Source: Desulfobacterales bacterium
GTDB taxonomy: Bacteria > Desulfobacterota > Desulfobacteria > Desulfobacterales > JAFDCJ01
Length of the DNA stretch: 11,717 nt
NCBI GenBank assembly: GCA_020345785.1
Contig: CP070771.1
Coordinates: 3,431,433-3,443,149 of the forward strand
Direction: 5' to 3'
Part shown: piece after piece, positions 1-7,124 of the stretch
How positions within the stretch are numbered: the first letter of the stretch is position 1
Layout: each line of letters begins with the position of its first letter
Program-made: the position numbers and the translations under genes
Notes under the pieces: generated by a model
Database searches by the model: none
What the model was told of the DNA's origin: nothing
The model's input: the letters and a program-made list of their open reading frames with translations, nothing else

Positions 1-2032
1 CAAAAAGCGCTAGCATCAGAAATGTCCAGTTGATGCTTTTGGCGGAGGCCTCCGGTTGGGCGACGGACTGCGATTTTGATATATAAATCATGTATCCCAG
101 GTCGTTGCGGATTTGCTTGAGTTTGGCAATATGCTCCTTAACATCGATGGCTGGGAGGTGGTCTTTTTTCGTTTGAAATTCATAGAGCAATGTTAAACGG
201 CGGTCATGGTAAGTGACATTGCTGGTGAACACCATGGCTTCATCTTCGATTCGATTCGACAGTGGTTCGATATCCCAGTGATCGGGCAATAAAACCTCTG
301 TCTTTTGCCGATAAAACAAGGGATGAGAAATCTTAAGCGGCATGGTTCGGATTCGTGTGGTCGGCTGTCGGATAACATCATCGATAACCTGAGGATAGAA
401 ATTACCTTCCAGGCGGTCACTGTCGTCGGAGGATGTCCAGAAGTCTTTAATGACGTATTCTTCCACCACGCGGAATGAATTGTTAACGGGGTCGTCATCG
501 ACCCCAAGGGCCTTTGCCAGTTCGATGTCCGGATAAGTCTTCGCGTAGTAGTTGACATAGGATTTTTCCATTGCCCTGAGGCCCTCAGCTGCAAAGCGTC
601 TACGCATATAATCCGCCATGTCACCGCGATAGATGGTCAGAATTCTCAGGGCCGCCGGCTGCTCATAGCCGCCTTTTAGATCAAAAGTTTCGTTTATTTC
701 CTGTTCGGGCAGTTCCAATACGGGCGTTTGCATGGGTACGAGCGCTGAACTCGAACTCTTGAGAAAAAGGGCATATCCATAATCTGGTTGACTCAATTTA
801 TCGAGGGTGCCTCGTTGATAGGTCTTCGTGGAATCAATCCAGTAGTTGATCCCTTCAACTTCAACACCAATGATAACATGGTTGAAAGCGTACGGGGATG
901 GGTGCCACTCTTTTATCTCGCGCTGCGTGTAGGTGTTCACGATGGCAGGATATGCCTCGATTCCCATTCTTTTCAGGATGGTGCGCAGCAGCAGCGTCTT
1001 GTCTTTGCAGTCGCCAAAACGCCGATTGAGCACAACCGATGGATCACTGGGCTTATGTGAGTTTGGACCAATTTCGATACCGAGATAGCGTATCTCATCC
1101 TGTACGAATCTGACCGCTGAAAGCAAGCGATCGGTTGGATTGGCAGAAGAGGTAGTGAATTCTTCTATCTTGGTTTGTAATTCAGCTGATATGTCGGCAG
1201 GCGTTTGATAAAGATTTTGGCCCCAATCGACGACATCCTGCCACTTTGAAAATTCACTTATTTGAATCCACGGGTAGGGATTATACCAGGAAGGCAGGTC
1301 ACTGTCCGGAATGATTGCCGGTATATCGCTAAGAAAGAACACATATTCCTTGTAGCGGTCAGCATTACGTATCTCCGGTTGCAGATCAATACCGTGCGGT
1401 ATCACGTGCAGAGCTTTCGACTGCGGCCATAGCAGTCGATAATGCAACCGGTAAACCGGAACACTCCATCGAACACCGATGTCCTCAAAAAACCTTCCGT
1501 CAAACACAGGATTGGCCCCCTGGATGGTATAGCTGTATTCGACAATGTCGCCGCTGCGAATGTCATTCAATATGGCATTGAAAGTTTTTCTGCCGTCGTA
1601 AATACGGGCTTCAAGATCCTTTTCTCTTTGAAGAATAAAAATGCGCGCCTGATTTATTTGATCAATGCGACGGCCCGCGCGGTGAACGGCAATTTTGTGT
1701 AATAGCAGTTTCTGATAGGATGGTTCGAAAGAAATGGTAATCTGCGAGCCATCTTCGACACCTTGCTGGCTGACGATTTTCTGCGCATAGCGTCTAAAAG
1801 ACTCCTGCAATTCTCCGTTGGGATGATCCTGGCGATCGACGAGAATAAAATATGTTCCGTCTTGGATGGTACCTTCCGGCAGCTGTTGAGGTTCTTTAAG
1901 ATCAACTTGCATGACCCAACTTCCAACCGGGACGATTGAATACTCCTCGGCGTGGATGGTTTCGGCCATCAGTGTTACGAGGTAAATAATTGCAAATGCC
2001 AGAAACAGACGCGTAAATCGATTAGTATTCAT
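1..2032 (-). CDS. DUF3857 / transglutaminase-like secreted protein, 3' end outside window
   Basis: An uninterrupted frame runs from ATG at 2032 to the window edge (677 codons, no stop), so the gene is cut by the window. Residues 1-28 form a signal peptide: basic start, hydrophobic core, cleavage near IHA/EE. Roughly residues 60-220 match the DUF3857 beta-sandwich type. A transglutaminase-like core follows, with a complete Cys-His-Asp triad: Cys342 in RRFGDCKDKT, His385 in FNHVIIGV and Asp400 in YWIDSTKT. The last visible residues (NWTFLMLALF) look like the start of a C-terminal membrane helix, so the protein is probably exported and anchored. Family members are usually annotated as transglutaminase-domain or putative cysteine-protease proteins of unknown substrate. 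The Shine-Dalgarno site is weak, but the signal peptide fixes the start. The fold is near certain, the function is not. Confidence 0.93.
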   Translation of the reverse strand, partial: MNTNRFTRLFLAFAIIYLVTLMAETIHAEEYSIVPVGSWVMQVDLKEPQQLPEGTIQDGTYFILVDRQDHPNGELQESFRRYAQKIVSQQGVEDGSQITISFEPSYQKLLLHKIAVHRAGRRIDQINQARIFILQREKDLEARIYDGRKTFNAILNDIRSGDIVEYSYTIQGANPVFDGRFFEDIGVRWSVPVYRLHYRLLWPQSKALHVIPHGIDLQPEIRNADRYKEYVFFLSDIPAIIPDSDLPSWYNPYPWIQISEFSKWQDVVDWGQNLYQTPADISAELQTKIEEFTTSSANPTDRLLSAVRFVQDEIRYLGIEIGPNSHKPSDPSVVLNRRFGDCKDKTLLLRTILKRMGIEAYPAIVNTYTQREIKEWHPSPYAFNHVIIGVEVEGINYWIDSTKTYQRGTLDKLSQPDYGYALFLKSSSSALVPMQTPVLELPEQEINETFDLKGGYEQPAALRILTIYRGDMADYMRRRFAAEGLRAMEKSYVNYYAKTYPDIELAKALGVDDDPVNNSFRVVEEYVIKDFWTSSDDSDRLEGNFYPQVIDDVIRQPTTRIRTMPLKISHPLFYRQKTEVLLPDHWDIEPLSNRIEDEAMVFTSNVTYHDRRLTLLYEFQTKKDHLPAIDVKEHIAKLKQIRNDLGYMIYISKSQSVAQPEASAKSINWTFLMLALF

Positions 2033-2131
2033 AAAAATAGCGAATGATCGTAATGGGATTCCAATTTGCATTGATTTGCCAAAAAAGAAACAAAACAAGC
2101 AAAAATTGCACCATTTTTGAAGAGATAGAAG

Positions 2132-2162
2132 ATTATATCATAATTTCAGATGGTTGGATCAA
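2132..2162 (-). promoter_or_regulatory. Extended -10 promoter for the DUF3857 gene
   Basis: Read on the minus strand there is a perfect TATAAT (2137-2132) preceded by TGA (2140-2138), which is an extended -10. A TTGATC lies 19 bp further upstream (2162-2157) as a weak -35. Transcription would start near 2125, leaving a leader of about 92 nt before the ATG at 2032. Confidence 0.55.
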
Positions 2163-2197
2163 TGGTTTCGGTAAGTTCATATGAGTCCTGGCGGATT

Positions 2198-2226
2198 TTG
2201 TCAGCGATAAGCGCGCTTATTGTCAT
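2198..2226 (+). promoter_or_regulatory. Promoter-like element with a perfect palindrome in its spacer
   Basis: TTGTCA (2198-2203) and TGTCAT (2221-2226) are 17 bp apart and resemble -35 and -10 boxes. The spacer contains the perfect 14-bp palindrome ATAAGCGCGCTTAT (2207-2220), a plausible operator. No gene starts downstream on this strand, but an intrinsic terminator follows at 2512-2536. The link to that terminator is inference. Confidence 0.3.
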
Positions 2227-2460
2227 TATTCCTTGATATGGTCAGGTTTGGTAACGATCTTGGCGAAGTGGGCTTGCAGCCATTTTCGGCCGGGAGTTGT
2301 AGTGGCTTCCTATCGTGGCATTAAGCGGCATCCAAAGGGATGGTTTTGATGGGTTGCTGGAAGACTTCAGGCAGTACATGGAATGAAGGTGCTGCGGGCC
2401 AGCCGCACATGTTAAAGCGCAGGCCATTATGGAAGACATGCAACTGTTGAGTCGAGATAA
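2226..2460 (-). other. Gene-free stretch, possible decayed coding remnant
   Basis: No intact gene is visible here. On the minus strand two short protein-like stretches lie in different frames. One includes NGLRFNMCGWPAAPSFHVLP and continues to a stop near 2325. The other includes GRKWLQAHFAKIVTKPDHIK and stops at 2226. The frame change and lack of a start are what a decayed gene fragment would show, but I do not recognise the family and chance open frames of this size are possible. Confidence 0.15.
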
Positions 2461-2511
2461 TCGTCTGTCGCACTATGGCATTGAACGGATTTGGCAAATC
2501 GAGGCAGTCGG

Positions 2512-2536
2512 GCGGCCTTCCATGGCCGCTTTTTTT
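2512..2536 (+). terminator. Intrinsic terminator without an obvious gene
   Basis: A perfect 6-bp GC-only stem (GCGGCC, 2512-2517; GGCCGC, 2524-2529) with a 6-nt loop is followed directly by seven T residues (2530-2536). It has the classic form of a rho-independent terminator on the plus strand. No convincing plus-strand gene precedes it within the window. Confidence 0.6.
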
Positions 2537-2626
2537 GTTGAGACTGCATTTGGTAGTCGCAATGGCTCTGACTCAATAAACCCGGTTATCTGTCATATAT
2601 CCTTACGCTAATAACAAGTAAAGAAT

Positions 2627-2645
2627 CCTGGCCCAGAGGACCAGG
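2627..2645 (-). terminator. Weak hairpin downstream of the carbamoylase
   Basis: CCTGG (2627-2631) and CCAGG (2641-2645) form a 5-bp stem about 35 bp past the stop of the upstream minus-strand gene. On that strand it is followed by ATTCTTT rather than a true T-run, so it is at best a weak terminator. Confidence 0.25.
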
Positions 2646-2679
2646 TATCCAGTCTTAGAATCACCACTAACCATTTCTA

Positions 2680-3921
2680 CTATTTTTCGTTGGCTGACTG
2701 CAGCATGGCATGCAGCAGCACGTTCGCACCGGCCTCGCAGTCTTCCCACTTGGTATTTTCAACTTCAACATGACTTCGTCCGCCGATACTGGGGACAAAA
2801 ATCATGGCGGTCGGACATACCTGGTTCATGTAGCTGGCGTCATGTCCGGCGCCGCTGACCATGTGCAGATAGGGATATCCCAGCCTGTCGGCACAGTCCA
2901 TTACCAGCTGAACGCGTTTCTCATCAAAAGGAGAGTGCTCAACCCGCCAGGTTTCCTCAATCTGAATCGGGCAGCCGCGCCGGGCGGCAATGTCTTCAAA
3001 GTCTTTGCGAACCAGCCCCCAGGCCTTAATTGCATGATCATCGTCCCAGGAGCGGATATCCACCGTAAAATGGACTTTATCGGGAATGATGTTTCTTGAA
3101 TTCGGGTAATTTTGAATCTCACCGACTGTGGCCACCATATTGCCTCCCATGCGATCCGGAAGCTCATTGACTTTCAAGATCATTTCAGCCGCCGCGCAAA
3201 GGGCATCGTGTCTGCCTTCCATGGGCGTGGGACCCACCTGGTTGGCTTCACCCTCCAAATAAATGTCATACCAGTGCAGGCACAAAATTCCCTTGGGAGC
3301 CCCGATCAGCTTTCCTTCTCTTTCCAGAATCGGTCCCTGTTCGATGTGGAACTCGTAGTAGCAGTGAACCGGCCACTTCTTGCAGGGCGCGGTGCCTTTG
3401 TAGCCGATGCGGATCAGTTCGTCCTCAAAGCGTTTTCCATTAATGTCGGTACGATTATATACCCAGTCTCTGTCCAGCGCTCCGGCCCATACCCCGGAGG
3501 CCACCATGGCTGGTGCAAAGCGGGAGCCTTCCTCATTGGTCCAGTCCACGATGATAAGGGGACGCTCGGTTTCAATGCTGTTATCATGTAATGTTCTCAA
3601 AACTTCCAGAGGGCCCATAACCCCTAAGATGCCGTCAAAGCGCCCACCCTTGGGCTGTGAATCGATATGGGAACCGCTCATCACCGGCGGCAGATCGTTG
3701 TTGCGGCTCGCACGCTTGCCGAAGATATTGCCCATTTCATCAACGGTGATTTCAAGATTCAGCTCTTTCAGCCACTTGACGAATAGATCCCGGGCCTGCT
3801 TGTCCTCATCGGTCAAGGTTAAACGCTGCACACCACCGCCGGGTGTTCCACCAATTTTGGCCATCGTTTCCAGCGTGCTTTGCAGACGCGCACCATTTAC
3901 TCTTAAATCTTTCAAATCCAT
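2680..3921 (-). CDS. M20-family Zn-dependent hydrolase (N-carbamoyl-amino-acid hydrolase / allantoate amidohydrolase type)
   Basis: This 413-residue protein has the usual length of the HyuC/AmaB/AllC group of M20 metallopeptidase-fold amidohydrolases. These enzymes cleave N-carbamoyl amino acids or ureides to an amine, CO2 and ammonia in the cytoplasm. All expected two-metal ligands are visible: His85 and Asp96 in GSHIDSQPKGGRFDG, the Glu130/Glu131 pair in TNEEGSRF, His192 in FHIEQGP and His384 in GGRSHVE. The substrate-binding segments PNSRNIIP (273-280) and SGAGHDA (356-362) are also present. ATG at 3921 is chosen because GGAGG (3933-3929) lies 7 nt upstream. No hydantoinase, transporter or purine gene is adjacent, so the exact substrate cannot be read from context. 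The carbamoylase and allantoate amidohydrolase branches are not separable by eye. Confidence 0.93.
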   Translation of the reverse strand: MDLKDLRVNGARLQSTLETMAKIGGTPGGGVQRLTLTDEDKQARDLFVKWLKELNLEITVDEMGNIFGKRASRNNDLPPVMSGSHIDSQPKGGRFDGILGVMGPLEVLRTLHDNSIETERPLIIVDWTNEEGSRFAPAMVASGVWAGALDRDWVYNRTDINGKRFEDELIRIGYKGTAPCKKWPVHCYYEFHIEQGPILEREGKLIGAPKGILCLHWYDIYLEGEANQVGPTPMEGRHDALCAAAEMILKVNELPDRMGGNMVATVGEIQNYPNSRNIIPDKVHFTVDIRSWDDDHAIKAWGLVRKDFEDIAARRGCPIQIEETWRVEHSPFDEKRVQLVMDCADRLGYPYLHMVSGAGHDASYMNQVCPTAMIFVPSIGGRSHVEVENTKWEDCEAGANVLLHAMLQSANEK

Positions 3922-3933
3922 TATACTTCCTCC

Positions 3934-3947
3934 CTCGTCCGGACGAG
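3934..3947. promoter_or_regulatory. Perfect palindrome abutting the carbamoylase ribosome-binding site
   Basis: CTCGTCCGGACGAG is a perfect 14-bp palindrome directly upstream of the GGAGG site. An overlapping inverted repeat, TCCGG-ACGAG-CCGGA (3938-3952), shares its centre half. The position fits an operator or an mRNA hairpin next to the ribosome-binding site. No regulator gene is nearby. Confidence 0.35.
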
Positions 3948-3959
3948 CCGGAATTGAAA

Positions 3960-4042
3960 ATTGAAGATTGTTGGATGTCGCTTCGCGCCGTTTTTTTTAA
4001 ATTGATGCGCTGAAGGCGGACTTTAAATATTCAATCTTCAAT
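3960..4042. repeat. Nested inverted repeat between the YdcZ-like gene and the carbamoylase gene
   Basis: The outer arms are an 11-bp perfect inverted repeat, ATTGAAGATTG (3960-3970) and CAATCTTCAAT (4032-4042). Inside lies a second hairpin, CGCTTCGCGC (3979-3988) with GCGCTGAAGGCG (4007-4018), 10 pairs with two bulges. Its loop contains a T8 run (3991-3998). It lies 38 bp past the transporter stop, so it may act as a minus-strand terminator or simply be a dispersed hairpin element. Confidence 0.5.
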
Positions 4043-4079
4043 AGAAAATATTCAATATTAAATAGGACGCTGTGTATAA

Positions 4080-4529
4080 TTAGAATAATCTTATCAAAAC
4101 TACTCCTGCTACCAGAAGAACCACGCCCAGCAACCTGAGTCCGTTGACCGGATGTACCGGGTAGCCGATCCAACCGAAATGATCCAGACAAATCGAGGAC
4201 AGCATCTGGCCGGCGACGATCAGGGCGATCATTGATGCCGCCCCCAGTCGCGGTGCCAGTAGGACGGTGGAGGCAACCAGAAACGCACCCAGCAGACCTC
4301 CGGTCCATATCCACCATGGATAACGGGCGACGGTTGCTCCCGACGGCCAGGGCGTTCTTAATATAAGGGCATAGACGGCCAGGCCGATGGTTCCCACCGC
4401 AAAAGAGATCGTGGCGGTCAAAATGGCCGACCGGCTCCAGAGATTGAGCTGAGTGTTGATGCCGGCCTGGGTCGGAAGGCAGAAACCGGCGACGATTGCA
4501 AGCAAAACAAAAGGCCACACAGAGGACAT
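4080..4529 (-). CDS. YdcZ/DUF606 family small membrane transporter (DMT superfamily)
   Basis: This 149-residue, very hydrophobic protein has five likely membrane helices, the usual size and form of the DUF606 (YdcZ) branch of the drug/metabolite transporter superfamily. Family-typical segments are visible: LPTQAGINTQL near the N-terminus, GGLLGAFLVASTVLLAPRLG in the middle, ALIVAGQMLSSICLDHFGW after it, and a final LLGVVLLVAGVVLI helix. ATG at 4529 is preferred over the TTG one codon upstream because AGGA (4540-4537) is 7 nt from the ATG. The substrate is unknown; family members often work as half-size units forming dimers. It lies between the rRNA methyltransferase gene upstream and the carbamoylase gene downstream on the same strand, separated by about 220 and 160 bp, so co-transcription is uncertain. 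Confidence 0.88.
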   Translation of the reverse strand: MSSVWPFVLLAIVAGFCLPTQAGINTQLNLWSRSAILTATISFAVGTIGLAVYALILRTPWPSGATVARYPWWIWTGGLLGAFLVASTVLLAPRLGAASMIALIVAGQMLSSICLDHFGWIGYPVHPVNGLRLLGVVLLVAGVVLIRLF

Positions 4530-4701
4530 CAACGTTTCCTTTCAGATCATCGGTACTTTGCTCTGACATTGAAAAAAAGGTCTATTGGGGCCAGGTGGGG
4601 ATAATAGGTAAGAAAGATTCGGCTGTCAATCTTGAAGACGAAGTAATTAATCTGCCGCCTCTTCGATCAAAAGACTTTCTTCAATTTTCAAAGAACCATA
4701 C

Positions 4702-4735
4702 CCGCCTACCCTGATTAGGCTAAGTTTCAGGGCGG
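4702..4735. repeat. Hairpin-forming inverted repeat downstream of the rRNA methyltransferase
   Basis: CCCTGA (4709-4714) pairs with TCAGGG (4727-4732), and an overlapping alternative pairs CCGCC (4702-4706) with GGCGG (4731-4735). It starts about 20 bp past the methyltransferase stop. No T-run follows on the minus strand, so it is not a canonical terminator. The rest of 4541-4752 shows nothing I can name. Confidence 0.3.
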
Positions 4736-4752
4736 AACACTTAGCGGATCTA

Positions 4753-5940
4753 TTACGCAATCGTTCCTATCATAAGCACCGGTCTCAGCCCGCCATGAAA
4801 GATAGGGTATGTCTCCATTGGAAAAGGGACCTTTTTTATAAGATGCCTGTTCGGAGATATCAGAATCACTTTCCAGCCTTTATATCCCTGCTTTAGTCGG
4901 GCACAAATTTTTATAAAGAGCGCTTCGCTCTGTGCGCGGTTCTCCAGGCGCCTGCCATAGGGCGGGTTAATGGCCACTAACCCGGTTTGATCGGTCAAAT
5001 CGCGCGGAAGAAAATCAAAAAAGTCTTGATTGATAACTTTTATGACGTCGGCCAGTCGGTTTTCGGTCAGGCCTTTCTCCAGGCGTCGGCAGGCGGATGG
5101 GTCTTTGTCCGATGCGAAAATTGTCGGCGCCGGGTAGCCGGTAAAATGCGCCTGGCACTGGCGCTTGAGATATTCCCACTTTTTCGGGCGAAAAGAAGGC
5201 CATCCCATAAAGGCAAACTCTCTGAACCACCCCGGCGGGATGTTTTTGGCCATCAAAGCTGCTTCCAGGGAGAATGTTCCGGTTCCGCACATGGGATCTA
5301 TAACAGGTTCGGCGCCGCGGTAGCCTGCCAGCAGTAAGGCCGCCGCCGCAATCGTTTCCCGCAGAGGCGCTCCGCCGGTATGTATTTTTAAACCGCGTTT
5401 GTGAAGGTGCTCGCCGCTGCTGTCAATGGATATGGTAAACTGATCATCCACCCCCCGCACAAAAATCTTTGGCTCCAATAAAATTTTTTGTTTTCGTCCC
5501 CCACTGTCCGTGTTGCCGCTGGTCTGTCGCGAAATACTTTTCACTATGCGTTCGCAAATGGCATCGGTATGGTAAAGGCGGCAGTGTCTAGTGGTGGCGT
5601 GGATTTGCGGAGTGGTTCCAGGCGGCAGGTAAAGGTCCCAGGGGATTGCGGCCGTTTTTGATTCCAACTGATTGAAAGCGGATGCCTTGAAACTATGGAC
5701 ACGCAGAAGAATTCGGTTGGCAGTCCGCAAGTGCAGGTTGGCCAAATAACAATCCTGCAGGATCCCGTTAAATTCAACGCCCCCGTCAACCACGGTTGCA
5801 TCTTGCATCGAAAGCCCAAGCGCAGACAGTTCCCTGTAACAAATGGTTTCGGCACCGGGACCGGTAGCGGCAAAATACGGTCGGCTGCGCCCGATGACGT
5901 GGCGTTTAATACGTTTGGATAATGATGTTTCAGAGGGCAC
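4753..5940 (-). CDS. THUMP-domain class I RNA methyltransferase, RlmL/YpsC type
   Basis: Predicted to N2-methylate a guanine in 23S rRNA using S-adenosylmethionine, like the N-terminal half of E. coli RlmL (m2G2445) or Bacillus YpsC. Numbered from the GTG at 5940, an N-terminal ferredoxin-like/THUMP region covers about residues 20-160 (YFAATGPGAE, GGVEFNG). The RGLKIHTGGAPLRETIAAA linker follows, then the methyltransferase domain. That domain has motif I DPMCGTGTFSLEAAL (215-229), an acidic ASDKD segment near 276-280 and catalytic motif IV NPPYGRRL (325-332). At about 395 residues it matches single-domain RlmL homologues and lacks the RlmK half. The frame is open to TTG 5985, but GTG 5940 has AGGA about 11 nt upstream and a family-like N-terminus. 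The gene diverges from ssb. The exact target base is inference. Confidence 0.9.
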   Translation of the reverse strand: MPSETSLSKRIKRHVIGRSRPYFAATGPGAETICYRELSALGLSMQDATVVDGGVEFNGILQDCYLANLHLRTANRILLRVHSFKASAFNQLESKTAAIPWDLYLPPGTTPQIHATTRHCRLYHTDAICERIVKSISRQTSGNTDSGGRKQKILLEPKIFVRGVDDQFTISIDSSGEHLHKRGLKIHTGGAPLRETIAAAALLLAGYRGAEPVIDPMCGTGTFSLEAALMAKNIPPGWFREFAFMGWPSFRPKKWEYLKRQCQAHFTGYPAPTIFASDKDPSACRRLEKGLTENRLADVIKVINQDFFDFLPRDLTDQTGLVAINPPYGRRLENRAQSEALFIKICARLKQGYKGWKVILISPNRHLIKKVPFPMETYPIFHGGLRPVLMIGTIA

Positions 5941-6103
5941 GCTAAGGTTTCCTGATCCTATCTCATTACAGAAAGCTGCAGCCAATTAAGCGCCAAAACG
6001 GCTCCAATTGGAAACACCAGTAATGTCAATTTTTTTTCTTATTTCCGGTTGTTTATTTACCAAATACCCATTCATAAAAAGAGACAGCGTAGCGGCTGCC
6101 AAA

Positions 6104-6129
6104 ATTTTAGCCATTTTAGCGCATTTTAG
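6104..6129. repeat. Three direct ATTTTAG repeats
   Basis: ATTTTAG occurs at 6104-6110, 6113-6119 and 6123-6129, with starts 9 and 10 bp apart, close to one helical turn. This is about 60 bp upstream of the ssb -35 box. The spacing suits a cooperative DNA-binding site. No function can be assigned from sequence alone. Confidence 0.3.
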
Positions 6130-6172
6130 TCCCGCTGCAAGCGGGATTAGGTATTTCCCCGATCTATCGGGG
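6130..6172. repeat. Two tandem GC-rich hairpins upstream of ssb
   Basis: Hairpin one is TCCCGCT (6130-6136) with AGCGGGA (6140-6146), a perfect 7-bp stem. Hairpin two is CCCCGAT (6157-6163) with ATCGGGG (6166-6172), also perfect. Neither is followed by a T-run, and the flanking genes diverge, so they are unlikely to be terminators. They resemble dispersed palindromic elements. Confidence 0.45.
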
Positions 6173-6185
6173 GTCGGAACTTTGA

Positions 6186-6214
6186 TTGACATTACCATAG
6201 TATTGCTGTATCAG
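6186..6214 (+). promoter_or_regulatory. Sigma-70 promoter for ssb
   Basis: A consensus TTGACA (6186-6191) is 17 bp from TATCAG (6209-6214, four of six consensus bases). Transcription would start near 6221, giving a leader of about 33 nt that ends in the strong AAGGAGGTG ribosome-binding site at 6242-6250. Confidence 0.6.
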
Positions 6215-6253
6215 AAACCATATTTACATCGGTTAACTCAGAAGGAGGTGGAG

Positions 6254-6682
6254 ATGGCTGGCATCAACAAGGCTATTATCGTCGGTCGACTAGGAAAAGA
6301 TCCGGAGGTTCGTTATACACCCAGCGGAGTTGCAGTCGCCAATTTCAGTGTGGCGACCTCCGAAGAATGGAAAGACAAAGATACCGGCGAGAAAAGAGAA
6401 CGTACGGAATGGCATCGCATTGTCGCGTTTAATAGACTGGGAGAAATATGCGGTGAGTATTTGACAAAAGGCAAGCAAGTTTACATCGAAGGACGCATTC
6501 AGACCCGGGAATGGGAAGATCAGAACGGTGTCAAACGCTACACCACCGAGATTGTTGCCAACCAGATGCAGATGCTGGGAGCCAGGGACAATGCCGGCGG
6601 TGCAAGACCGGAAAGCCCGCCTGTTGCCGAATACCCGGGAGCCCCGGCGTCCGGGCCCGACGACGATGATATTCCGTTCTGA
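6254..6682 (+). CDS. ssb: Single-stranded DNA-binding protein
   Basis: This 142-residue protein coats single-stranded DNA as a tetramer during replication, recombination and repair. The OB-fold covers residues 1-110. [20 protein letters not shown] and [10 protein letters not shown] lie at the N-terminus, [10 protein letters not shown] in the middle, and [11 protein letters not shown] and [14 protein letters not shown] follow. A Gly/Pro-rich linker leads to the acidic C-terminal tip DDDDIPF, which recruits partner proteins such as exonuclease I, PriA and RecO. The frame is open upstream to 6008, but ATG at 6254 is certain because AAGGAGGTG (6242-6250) lies directly before it and homology begins at MAGINKAII. 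It is a single-gene unit diverging from the rRNA methyltransferase gene. There is no rpsF or rpsR neighbour, so this is not the ribosomal-operon arrangement. Confidence 0.97.
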   Translation: MAGINKAIIVGRLGKDPEVRYTPSGVAVANFSVATSEEWKDKDTGEKRERTEWHRIVAFNRLGEICGEYLTKGKQVYIEGRIQTREWEDQNGVKRYTTEIVANQMQMLGARDNAGGARPESPPVAEYPGAPASGPDDDDIPF

Positions 6683-6844
6683 TGAAACCCTATAGGTTGG
6701 TCACTAAGATGAGCTCCTTGGCGCCGGATTAACAAGAATGGAGCTTTATAATTGGCAAATGGCGCGCTTGGGTCGTTGCCTGGTGTGGTCCGTCGCGCCT
6801 ACCTACCTGAGGAGGATATTGCATGGCATGCGGATTTGACAGTT

Positions 6845-6883
6845 AAAAAAGGGCAGTATGCGTCGTATCCATTCACCGCCCTT
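6845..6883 (-). terminator. Terminator of the CxxC-protein/tatA operon
   Basis: On the minus strand AAGGGC (6883-6878) pairs with GCCCTT (6854-6849) and runs into a T-rich stretch ending at 6845. Flanking AGTT and AACT can extend the stem. The loop is long (23 nt). It lies about 50 bp past the tatA stop. Confidence 0.5.
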
Positions 6884-6921
6884 CAACTAATCTTCAATAA
6901 ATCATTCTTGATTGTATATTT

Positions 6922-6945
6922 CCCGAAGGCTTTTCAGGTTTTTTT
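6922..6945 (+). terminator. Possible plus-strand terminator downstream of ssb
   Basis: CCCGAA (6922-6927) pairs with TTCAGG (6933-6938) with one mismatch and is followed by seven T residues (6939-6945). It overlaps the 3' end of the convergent tatA gene. It could stop read-through from ssb, 240 bp upstream. Nothing gene-like was found in 6683-6921. Confidence 0.4.
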
Positions 6946-7116
6946 ATCCTCTTCTATCTTTTCAGCTTCCTTTTTTTCTTCCTCATTGGATGCACCTTTA
7001 AAATTTCTTATGGCCTTACCCATTCCAGCGCCTATTTCCGGCAGTTTGCCGGCGCCAAAGATGATCAGAATGATGACTAAAATTATGATTAGTTCCGGCA
7101 TTCCAATTCCAAACAT
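6934..7116 (-). CDS. tatA: Sec-independent (twin-arginine) translocase subunit TatA
   Basis: This 60-residue protein has the standard TatA/E plan. A short periplasmic start (MFGIGMPE) leads to one membrane helix (about residues 7-21, rich in Ile/Leu/Val), then the [21 protein letters not shown] hinge and amphipathic helix with the conserved Phe-Gly, and finally a charged Glu/Lys tail. TatA polymerises to form the pore that carries folded proteins across the inner membrane with TatC and TatB. AGGAGG (7126-7121) precedes ATG 7116. The gene begins 8 nt after the stop of the upstream CxxC-protein gene, so the two are almost surely co-transcribed and translationally coupled. No tatC or tatB lies nearby, as is common for tatA copies in this type of genome. 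TatE is the alternative name. Confidence 0.95.
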   Translation of the reverse strand: MFGIGMPELIIILVIILIIFGAGKLPEIGAGMGKAIRNFKGASNEEEKKEAEKIEEDKKT

Positions 7117-7124
7117 AATACCTC

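Larger units (their letters stand above)
6020..6195. repeat. 11-bp inverted repeat flanking the divergent gap
   Basis: GTAATGTCAAT (6020-6030) and ATTGACATTAC (6185-6195) are exact reverse complements 154 bp apart. The right copy contains the TTGACA -35 box of ssb. The left copy points a TTGACA toward the methyltransferase gene but has no matching -10. The repeat may be a paired regulator site or the ends of a small repeat element. Confidence 0.35.
5986..6198 (-). other. 70-codon open frame overlapping the divergent regulatory gap
   Basis: A frame opening at ATG 6198 ends with TAA at 5988-5986, immediately before the extended methyltransferase frame. Its translation (includes [20 protein letters not shown]) is mildly protein-like. 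However, the DNA beneath it is made of hairpins and short repeats, and it runs across the ssb -35 box. I do not recognise a family. It could be a chance frame through an intergenic repeat or a small leader protein. Confidence 0.15.

Noticed and set aside
1..2032. Several small plus- and minus-strand frames in this interval as separate genes
   Set aside because: A single 677-codon minus-strand frame with a signal peptide and full Cys-His-Asp triad explains the region.
2429..2611. 60-codon plus-strand open frame
   Set aside because: It runs straight across an intrinsic terminator, has no ribosome-binding site and no recognisable sequence.
2710..3964. Long plus-strand frames opposite the carbamoylase
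   Set aside because: They are antisense shadows of a gene with complete catalytic residues.
6001..6029. TTGACA at 6029-6024 as a promoter of the rRNA methyltransferase gene
   Set aside because: No acceptable -10 box lies 16 to 18 bp downstream on the minus strand.
6008..6253. Upstream extension of the ssb reading frame by 82 codons
   Set aside because: The strong AAGGAGGTG site and family homology fix the start at 6254, and the extension runs through promoter and hairpin sequence.
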